Positions 6,349 to 11,269 of a stretch of DNA of 11,269 nucleotides are shown here, piece after piece. This stretch comes from Candidatus Limnocylindrales bacterium (GTDB taxonomy: Bacteria > Chloroflexota > Limnocylindria > Limnocylindrales > CSP1-4), in assembly GCA_031292335.1 (NCBI GenBank), contig JARLHH010000067.1:1-11269 (forward strand), given 5' to 3'. Position 1 is the first letter of the stretch. Every line of letters starts with the position of its first letter. Made by a program: the position numbers and the translations under genes. The notes under the pieces were generated by a model. It did no database searches. It was not told the origin of the DNA and saw only the letters and a program-made list of their open reading frames with translations.

Positions 6349-6355
6349 AGAGGGG
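6349..6355 (+). promoter_or_regulatory. Ribosome-binding site deciding the CRP-PAS start
   Basis: AGAGGGG lies five nt before the GTG at 6361-6363. The upstream in-frame ATG at 6193 lacks such a site and would add 56 residues that read as intergenic sequence. Confidence 0.6.
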
Positions 6356-6360
6356 TCCAG

Positions 6361-7431
6361 GTGGCAAAAGGCCACATCGACGGTCCGGTATCTGAGCGTG
6401 CGTTCCTCGCACGGATCCCACCTGACGCACGGCGGCTCCTGCTTGGCGATGCGCGAACCATTCGCGCCGACGCCGCGGACGTGATCTTCGCCGCGACCAA
6501 CCAGCCGCGCGTCGGGGTGCTCCTCGTCGGCCGGGCCCGTAGATACCTCGCCGCAGGCGACGGCCGCCAGGTCACGACGGGCTACCTGGGGCCCGGGGAC
6601 CTCGTTGGGAATGGGGCCCTGTTCGGCGTCGGGCTCCTGGCCGTGGGGGCTCTCTCGGCCTGTGTCGTCGCAGAGTTCCAGGCCGAGCGATTCGTTCGTC
6701 TCACACGCGAGGACCGGTCAACCAGCGAGGCGTTCAGCGAGGCGACGACCGCGCTCGTCCGCGAGGGCCACGTTGGGCTCGCGCTCACCGCCTTCGGGAC
6801 GATGCGCGAGCGGGTCGCCCACCACCTGGTCGCGCTCGCGGCCGAAGAGCCTCCTGCCGTCGCTCCCGTGATCCCCCTGACCCAGCAGCGGCTCGCCGAC
6901 TGCGTCGGGACGGTACGCGAGGTTGTCGCCCGAACCCTGCGCGAGTTCCGTGCCGAAGGTCTTGTCGTGACCGCCGAAGGCCGGGTGGAAATCCTCGACG
7001 CCGCACGCCTCGCGCGGGTCGCGGTCGGTCGGTGGACGCGCGGGATCGATGCCAACCCGGCGGCGCGCCGACCGAGCACCGAGAGCCTCGACGCGAGCCC
7101 CCACGCGATCATCGGGGTGCAATCGTCCGGCTTGATCGTCTACGCGAACGCGCGTGCTGAGCGCCTCTTCGGCTGTGCCGTTGGAGAGCTCGTCGGGGGG
7201 ATCATCGACCGACTCATCCCCTTGTCGGTGGCCGATCGCCACCACCAGGCGCTCGCCGCATACCTCGAGATGGATCGCTCCCCGCGACCGATGGCAGGCG
7301 GAGTTGAGATCCCCGCGGTCCGCCCTGACGGCAGCGACGTGCCGATAACGGGTCGACTCGCCGCGACGGATACCGCCTTCGGTCAGGTCGCGTTCGTGAC
7401 GTTCACCGAGCGAGGCTACTCCCCGACGTAG
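6361..7431 (+). CDS. CRP/FNR-family transcription regulator with C-terminal PAS domain
   Basis: A 356-residue regulator. Residues about 20-115 form a cyclic-nucleotide-binding-like jelly roll (VGVLLVGRARRYL, GYLGPGDLVG). The usual cAMP phosphate cassette (Gly-Glu, then Arg with Ser/Thr) is not evident, so cAMP binding is doubtful. Residues 173-201 are a Crp-type winged helix (PLTQQRLADCVGTVREVVAR, then TLREFRAEGLV). Residues about 241-350 are a PAS domain: ASPHAIIGVQSSGLIVYANA, ERLFGCAVGELVG, and RPDGSDVPITGRL. No kinase or effector follows the PAS domain. Most CRP/FNR proteins end after the HTH, so this fusion suggests two sensory inputs on one DNA-binding protein. No Cys cluster for an FNR-type FeS centre is seen. 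The 3' end overlaps the convergent GGDEF gene by 29 bp. Confidence 0.85.
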   Translation: MAKGHIDGPVSERAFLARIPPDARRLLLGDARTIRADAADVIFAATNQPRVGVLLVGRARRYLAAGDGRQVTTGYLGPGDLVGNGALFGVGLLAVGALSACVVAEFQAERFVRLTREDRSTSEAFSEATTALVREGHVGLALTAFGTMRERVAHHLVALAAEEPPAVAPVIPLTQQRLADCVGTVREVVARTLREFRAEGLVVTAEGRVEILDAARLARVAVGRWTRGIDANPAARRPSTESLDASPHAIIGVQSSGLIVYANARAERLFGCAVGELVGGIIDRLIPLSVADRHHQALAAYLEMDRSPRPMAGGVEIPAVRPDGSDVPITGRLAATDTAFGQVAFVTFTERGYSPT

Positions 7432-8596
7432 CCGTGACCCGCGCCTCCGCCCGCTCGTCCAATGCATCAGCGGAGGCCACGCGGGAGGCGCCGCGACTCC
7501 GGACACGCATCTGTCGCCGGGCACGGGCGACGGCCGCCGCAAGCTCCACGGACGTAGCCGGCAGCCGGAGATCGACAATCCCCACCGAGACGGCCACCAG
7601 CCCAGCGGTCGACGATGGATTCGGGAGGCCGAGCGCCTCGACCTCGGCCTGAACCCGGTGGGCGACAGCGGCTTGTCCTGTCTTGTCGGCGGCGTCGAAG
7701 GCCAGGACGAACACGTCGGCGGCGTACGTGAACAGGTGGTCGGGGTCACGGATCGCGCGGCGCAACGCTGCCGCGACCTCCCGAGCCACCTGCTCCGCGG
7801 CCAGGGAGCCGAACAACTCGGTCATCGAGGAGAACTGGTCGATCCCGATGACCGCGAATGCGACCCGACCCTCTCCGCGTTGCGCGAGGTGCGCGAGGTA
7901 TGTGTCGAGCGCCCGCCGCGTCTCGAGGCCGGTCGCGTTGTCCCGACGCGACGCGCTCTCGAGTGCACCGCGGAGCCGCCGGGCACGCGTGGCCTCCAGG
8001 TGGAGCTGCACCCGCCCGTTCCAGGCAAGCGGCTTGCCGACGATGGCGATGAGCCAGGCGAACGCGACGGCGCCAGCGAGCGCCGCCCGTTCGGTGGTCG
8101 AGGGGACAGCGAGCAGACCGGCGAGCGCGAAGAGGGTCGCGGCCGCCACGTATCCGTAGTGAACACGGGGCCGCCAGGGAAGCGCAAAGGCGACGACGGC
8201 GACCGCGATCGCCTCGTAGCTGATGACGGCAGCAGCCGTCGCCGGGTCGGCGAGCTGACCGAACAGCGACTGGGCGAGAGCGACCACACCTGCGAGGAGC
8301 CCAACGAGCTCGAGCAGGGCGAGCGAGCGAACTCGCCGGACGACGACGAGGAGGAGTGCCGACCAGGCGGCGAAGGCGAGCCCGGCCAGCACCGCGACCG
8401 CGCGATCGGTCGCGAGCGCGCCTGGCCCTCCCGTCGCGGCCCCAACGAGGGCAAACCCGAGCTCGATCGCCAGGAAGAACGTCAGGAAGAGGCGGATGGC
8501 GGCCCGGCGGCGGACTTCGAAGCGGCGGTCAGGTATCGACCGCGGCGCCAAGACGTAGCGGAGCCGCCGGCCGAGATGCAGCAGGCGCTCTCTCAC
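7403..8596 (-). CDS. Six-TM membrane protein with degenerate GGDEF domain
   Basis: A 397-residue protein. About six hydrophobic helices span residues 33-188, with a linker helix at about 195-215. A GGDEF-type domain follows at about 216-368, beginning RRDNATGLETRRALDTYL (the DxLTGLxNRR entry motif). The signature is AADVF at 292-296 in place of GGDEF, and the FKxxND region reads FSSMTELFG, so diguanylate cyclase activity is very unlikely. R283-D-P-D286 lies five residues before the signature, exactly where the c-di-GMP-binding I-site RxxD occurs, so it may be a c-di-GMP receptor (inference). The GTG at 8594-8596 has GGAGGA eight bases upstream. The C-terminal 30 residues are low-complexity and lie partly in the overlap with the CRP-PAS gene. 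Confidence 0.82.
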   Translation of the reverse strand: MRERLLHLGRRLRYVLAPRSIPDRRFEVRRRAAIRLFLTFFLAIELGFALVGAATGGPGALATDRAVAVLAGLAFAAWSALLLVVVRRVRSLALLELVGLLAGVVALAQSLFGQLADPATAAAVISYEAIAVAVVAFALPWRPRVHYGYVAAATLFALAGLLAVPSTTERAALAGAVAFAWLIAIVGKPLAWNGRVQLHLEATRARRLRGALESASRRDNATGLETRRALDTYLAHLAQRGEGRVAFAVIGIDQFSSMTELFGSLAAEQVAREVAAALRRAIRDPDHLFTYAADVFVLAFDAADKTGQAAVAHRVQAEVEALGLPNPSSTAGLVAVSVGIVDLRLPATSVELAAAVARARRQMRVRSRGASRVASADALDERAEARVTATSGSSLAR

Positions 8597-8643
8597 CGTC
8601 GAGGTCCTCCGTCGCTCTGACCATTCGCTCGGGATCGCTCAGA

Positions 8644-8656
8644 GTCGTTCGACGAC
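8644..8656. repeat. Palindrome in the leader of the GGDEF gene
   Basis: GTCGT (8644-8648), TCG, ACGAC (8652-8656) lies about 50 nt before the GGDEF gene's start codon. It could be an operator or a leader hairpin. I find no convincing promoter hexamers in this 200-nt gap, which also holds a weak 5-bp hairpin (ACCCG 8737-8741, CGGGT 8751-8755) downstream of the Ig-like gene. Confidence 0.25.
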
Positions 8657-8798
8657 AAGGGTACGGTGTCGCGGGGGCGCGCGAACGGGCTCGATGGCCC
8701 TCGCCTTCTGGGCCGCTCCTCCGGACTCGTGGTGACACCCGTCGCTGCGCCGGGTCGACGAACGGGACGCTCCCCTGGCCAACTGTCCACGTTTGGGC

Positions 8799-9770
8799 TC
8801 AGAAGTCGACGTCAAGCGTGCCGGTCTCTGTCTTTGCGGCCGTGGAGCAGGCGTTGCCGGCGCCGTCCGTCGCGGTCGCGCTCGGCGTCCAGGCCATGTT
8901 CTTCGCCGTTGTGTTCGTCTTGACCGTCCCGCCCGTCAGACTTCCGAGCGTGATGGTGATTCTCGCGCCGCTCTCGACCATCGTCCCCGAATAGGTGGCG
9001 TTGGCCGTCACGTAGGCCGTTCCGAGGGCGACCGATCCGAGCGGGAGCTGGGCCGTGTTGGCGGGGTTGTAGATCGTGACCGTGTTGCCCGAGAGCGTGA
9101 GGCGGATGGTGACGGCGGTCGATGCGCCGGTCCAGCCGGCCAGGATCGACTCTGGGTCGATCTGCTTCGTGTACGTGTAGATGATCGTGTCGCCGGTGTC
9201 GGGCCTGCCCGCCGTGCCGCCGTTCGTGGTCTGGATGTCGGACCCGGCCGGTACCGTGGCATCGACCGTGACCGAGGTGGTGGTGGTCGCCACGTTCCCC
9301 CCGTTGTCCGTCGCCGTGATCTTGTACGTGTAGCCGCCGGCGGCCTTGTTGTCGGCGGTCTGCGCCGCGCTCCGGTAGTTGAACGAGACGCCCGTGACCG
9401 TGAAGCTGCCGGCGACGAGGGCCACGGCCGTGGCGCCCGCCTTGATCGAGCTCACGTCGGCGGTCACGGTCGCGACGCCGCTCGCGCTCGTGCCGGTGTC
9501 CACAACGTTCGCATAGACGTAGAAGGTGCCGGAGGGCTTGATCGACCCGGAGAGATACTGCCCCGTTCCGGTCGCCTTCGCGATGACGCTCCCATTGATC
9601 GTGGGCGGAGTCACATCGAACCTGGCGGCCGTGGTCATCGTGTTGCTGCCGACGGCGGTCGAAGCCGTGTACAGGGCGAGGCTCATCCCCGTACCCGTAC
9701 CGACGAGGAGGCCGAGAAGCGCGGCGAGCGTGGCGACTCCGACGAGCGCCCGGCCGCCTAGCTGACCCAT
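8799..9770 (-). CDS. Secreted Ig-like surface protein with SipW-type signal sequence
   Basis: A 323-residue exported protein. The N-terminus has a hydrophobic core, LVGVATLAALLGLLVGTGTG at 9-28, followed by LALYTASTAVGSNTMTTAA. This resembles the region around the cleavage site of SipW-processed TasA/camelysin-like proteins. The mature part is Thr/Ser/Ala/Gly-rich beta protein. A first Ig-like domain spans about 53-170 (VTPPTINGS to KITATDNGGNVATTTTSVTV), and a second beta module about 175-300 (TGDTIIYTYTKQIDPESILA, GWTGAS). The tail is TATDGAGNACSTAA, with a single Cys at 308 in the mature protein. The start overlaps the signal peptidase gene by 13 nt, so translation is coupled and it is very likely a substrate of that peptidase. 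Adhesin or matrix role is inferred. Confidence 0.8.
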   Translation of the reverse strand: MGQLGGRALVGVATLAALLGLLVGTGTGMSLALYTASTAVGSNTMTTAARFDVTPPTINGSVIAKATGTGQYLSGSIKPSGTFYVYANVVDTGTSASGVATVTADVSSIKAGATAVALVAGSFTVTGVSFNYRSAAQTADNKAAGGYTYKITATDNGGNVATTTTSVTVDATVPAGSDIQTTNGGTAGRPDTGDTIIYTYTKQIDPESILAGWTGASTAVTIRLTLSGNTVTIYNPANTAQLPLGSVALGTAYVTANATYSGTMVESGARITITLGSLTGGTVKTNTTAKNMAWTPSATATDGAGNACSTAAKTETGTLDVDF

Positions 9771-10339
9771 GGCAGAAGTCGAACCCGTCGTCGGCGGGGC
9801 GCCACCGCAGGCGCAGGCTCCGGCTCGGAGATGGCTGCTTCATCCTCGTCGAGCAGCCACAGGGCGGTGAACAGCGTGAGGGCCGCCAGGAGAACGGTGG
9901 CGAGGCCGGCCGGCATGGCGAGGCCCGCCATCAGGAACCCGACCAGCGGGAGTGTGAGCGCCACGCGGCCCATGACGTGGGAGACGGGCGTCAACGCCGG
10001 ATCGACCGTCGCGTTGGCGTCTCCCTTTGTCTCGATGTACGGGACGCCGCCGACGGACACGAGCCGGGTGACGCGGTGCGAGAAGATCGCTCCATTGTCC
10101 AGGCGCATCGTGACGACATCCCCAACCTGGATGTCGCCTGCGGGCGCGGCGTCGAGCACGACTGCCGCACCCACCGGGATCGTCGGGGCCATCGAGCCGC
10201 TGCGGATGATGAGGACAGGGTGCCCCGACGCGGGAGCGACGTGGGCAAGCCCGGCGAGGGCCAGCGTTCCCAGGATCACGGCCGCCAGCAGCGCCTCGAG
10301 CACCCAGCGCGTGACACGCCACGCTCGGGTCATGCCCAT
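9758..10339 (-). CDS. sipW: SipW-like signal peptidase I (S26B, ER-type)
   Basis: A 193-residue membrane protease from the preferred start. An N-terminal membrane anchor spans about 12-32. The catalytic Ser49 lies in IIRSGSMAPTIPVG, His88 in IFSHRVTRL, and Asp107 in YIETKGDANATVD. His replaces the Lys of ordinary bacterial type I peptidases, which defines the ER/archaeal/SipW class. A second membrane segment lies at about 128-163, followed by an acidic (LLDEDEAAISEPEPAP) then basic (PRRRRVRLL) cytoplasmic tail. I choose ATG at 10337-10339 (AGGGTGG just upstream; MTRAW is a natural pre-anchor start). ATG at 10391-10393 would add 18 unlikely residues, has no ribosome-binding site and is buried in a hairpin. 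ATG at 10331-10333 is also possible. In Bacillus, SipW matures TasA and TapA. Confidence 0.88.
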   Translation of the reverse strand: MGMTRAWRVTRWVLEALLAAVILGTLALAGLAHVAPASGHPVLIIRSGSMAPTIPVGAAVVLDAAPAGDIQVGDVVTMRLDNGAIFSHRVTRLVSVGGVPYIETKGDANATVDPALTPVSHVMGRVALTLPLVGFLMAGLAMPAGLATVLLAALTLFTALWLLDEDEAAISEPEPAPAVAPRRRRVRLLPWVS

Positions 10340-10370
10340 CGGGACCACCCTGGAGGAGTCCAGCTCAAGG

Positions 10371-10419
10371 CCGGCCCGGTGCCAGGTTCCCATCGTGGGA
10401 CCGCAAGCGACCGGGCCGG
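10371..10419 (-). repeat. Nested long hairpin between the TasA-like gene and sipW
   Basis: CCGGCCCGGT (10371-10380) and ACCGGGCCGG (10410-10419) are perfect 10-bp inverted arms, all GC but for the innermost pair. The 29-nt interior forms a second stem, TCCCA (10388-10392) and TGGGA (10396-10400), extendable with one bulge. No T-run follows on the minus strand. It may stabilise the upstream message, attenuate read-through, or occlude the more distal ATG of sipW. Confidence 0.65.
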
Positions 10420-10437
10420 TATTGGTGCAGCCGTGAG

Positions 10438-11091
10438 CTACGGGTTGTTCGAGGTCTGCTCAGCGGCAAAGGTGAAGGTGTACGTGGACGTGGCGCCCTG
10501 GTACGCATTCGTCGTCGCGAGCGGCAGCGAGGCCTTGAAGCAGAGCGTCTCGCTCGTCGCGGCGGCGAGGGTCCGGTCGCCGGCCTGGTTGCCCTGGGTC
10601 GGGTCGCCGACCATGTTCACGCCGGCCGTCGGGACGACGGCGCTGAAGAGCGTGTTGCCCGTCATGAGGGTGCAGCTCGAGCCGGCGTTGCCGTCGGGCT
10701 GCTTGACCGTGACGAGGAGCTGGGTGTTGAGGTGCTTGCTGTCGGCATCGGTGGACGTGCCGGAGATCGCGTACCGAAGCGCTCCGGTCCCTGTGTTGCT
10801 GATGGTGACGGCCTGTCCCGGGACGCCGGTCGGAACCGAATCGCCCGGCATCATGTTCGCCGACGTGAGAATCGCGGTCGCGGGTACGACTCCGAGCACG
10901 ATGGTGCCGGTCGTGAACGCGTTCGCGCCAACGGCCTGGGTGCTCGTGAAGATCGCGAGGGAGAACGACGCCGCGCCGATCGTCGCTGCAGCGGCAACGA
11001 CAAGGACGAGGCCCACGAGCCGGTGGCGGCGGCGACGGGTCGGTACACCCGTGGCTGCCGGGCGAACCTGGTCGGTGAGAGTCGTGTCCAT
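10438..11091 (-). CDS. TasA/camelysin (CalY)-like secreted fibre protein
   Basis: A 217-residue exported protein. After a basic N-terminus (TRRRRHR at 18-24) comes a hydrophobic core, LVGLVLVVAAAATIGAASFS at 25-44, then LAIFTSTQAVGANAFTTGTI. FTxxxxVxxNxFTTGTI is the hallmark of TasA/CalY (peptidase M73-like) SipW-dependent precursors. MMPGDSVP at 80-87 and VTISNTGTGALRYAI at 95-109 match the family's PGD and N-G-x-L-x-Y elements. Two Cys (140, 184) in the mature region could form a disulphide. Start ATG has AGGAGAGCAGGA upstream. It is the first gene of the cassette, so probably the most highly expressed. In Bacillus, TasA forms biofilm fibres; the same role is inferred here. Confidence 0.82.
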   Translation of the reverse strand: MDTTLTDQVRPAATGVPTRRRRHRLVGLVLVVAAAATIGAASFSLAIFTSTQAVGANAFTTGTIVLGVVPATAILTSANMMPGDSVPTGVPGQAVTISNTGTGALRYAISGTSTDADSKHLNTQLLVTVKQPDGNAGSSCTLMTGNTLFSAVVPTAGVNMVGDPTQGNQAGDRTLAAATSETLCFKASLPLATTNAYQGATSTYTFTFAAEQTSNNP

Positions 11092-11193
11092 GCTTCCTGC
11101 TCTCCTTGGGCCTTCGCGGGCCGAGCCAATTCAATCGCGAACCCGACCCGCCGCACTTCGGCGTGCAGGCGCTGGCTGCAGCAGGAATTGAAA

Positions 11194-11226
11194 GGTGCGC
11201 GGCGCACCGGAACCATCTGACGATGG
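11194..11226. repeat. Two adjacent palindromes upstream of the TasA-like operon
   Basis: GGTGCGC (11194-11200), G, GCGCACC (11202-11208) is a perfect 15-bp palindrome. Six nt from it, CCATC (11213-11217), TGAC, GATGG (11222-11226) forms a perfect 5-bp stem with a 4-nt loop. They lie between the CRP-type site and the TasA-like start. They could be operators or leader hairpins. I see no convincing -35/-10 pair in the 178-nt region. Confidence 0.4.
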
Positions 11227-11250
11227 GGGGCACTGCGCTGTCCAGTGGTC

Positions 11251-11266
11251 TGTGACGCTGATCACA
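11251..11266. promoter_or_regulatory. Perfect CRP-family binding site TGTGA-N6-TCACA
   Basis: TGTGA (11251-11255), CGCTGA, TCACA (11262-11266) is an exact match to the classical CRP consensus, also used by actinobacterial Crp. It is 160 nt upstream of the TasA-like start and only 3 nt from the window end, so it may serve this operon, an unseen divergent gene to the right, or both. Confidence 0.6.
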
Positions 11267-11269
11267 CCA

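Noticed and set aside
7658..8620. 320-codon plus-strand open frame opposite the GGDEF gene
   Set aside because: Highly charged Glu/Arg/Gly composition without structure. The opposite strand has six TM helices and GGDEF-domain landmarks.
8793..9761. 322-codon plus-strand open frame opposite the Ig-like gene
   Set aside because: Arg/Gly/Asp-rich antisense shadow. The minus-strand frame carries a signal sequence and Ig-like motifs.
10340..10393. sipW start at ATG 10393
   Set aside because: It lies inside the nested hairpin, has no ribosome-binding site and adds a non-hydrophobic segment before the membrane anchor. Still possible, so noted in the gene entry.
1..11269. CRISPR arrays, tRNA or rRNA genes, insertion sequences
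   Set aside because: No regularly spaced repeats, cloverleaf-like segments, transposase motifs or terminal inverted repeats were seen on either strand.

Overview
This is a GC-rich bacterial window with frequent GTG starts (seven of the recognisable genes) and short GTGA/ATGA gene overlaps. Codon use and gene content (RES-Xre toxin-antitoxin pair, tandem DinB proteins, CRP-PAS regulator, SipW/TasA-type secretion cassette) suit a soil or sediment actinobacterium or a high-GC Chloroflexota lineage. The sequence alone does not decide between them. I see no rRNA, tRNA, CRISPR array or insertion sequence.

Layout, left to right. (1) 3-236: C-terminal tail of an unrecognised + strand gene, convergent with (2) a minus-strand tetR-MFS efflux operon (2466 down to 290) whose promoter carries a 22-bp imperfect palindrome, a candidate TetR operator. 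(3) 2659-2928: small GlsB/YeaQ/YmgE membrane protein on +. (4) 4388 down to 3099: RES-Xre (MbcTA/ParST-type) toxin-antitoxin operon on minus, antitoxin first, with a clear sigma70-like promoter and overlapping palindromes. (5) 4470-5168: a gene graveyard holding the last residues of a UvrD/PcrA-type helicase (minus), an internal slice of a HAD hydrolase (plus) and a 41-codon N-terminal stub of an alpha/beta hydrolase. (6) 5165-6174: two tandem DinB proteins on +, probably co-transcribed with the stub and followed by a terminator-like hairpin. (7) 6361-7431: a CRP/FNR-type regulator with a C-terminal PAS domain on +. It overlaps tail-to-tail by 29 bp with (8) a minus-strand six-TM protein with a degenerate GGDEF domain (8596 down to 7403) that keeps an RxxD I-site-like motif. 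(9) 11091 down to 8799: a minus-strand cassette of TasA/camelysin-like secreted protein, SipW-like S26B signal peptidase, and a larger secreted Ig-like protein. A perfect TGTGA-N6-TCACA CRP-family site lies upstream, at the right edge.

The most interesting reading is of parts 7-9 together. The cassette has the order substrate-sipW-substrate, which recalls tapA-sipW-tasA of Bacillus biofilm matrix operons. It sits beside a possible c-di-GMP receptor and a CRP-family sensor, with a CRP-type site ahead of the cassette. A regulated surface-fibre or matrix system is an inference; the individual domain calls are much firmer.
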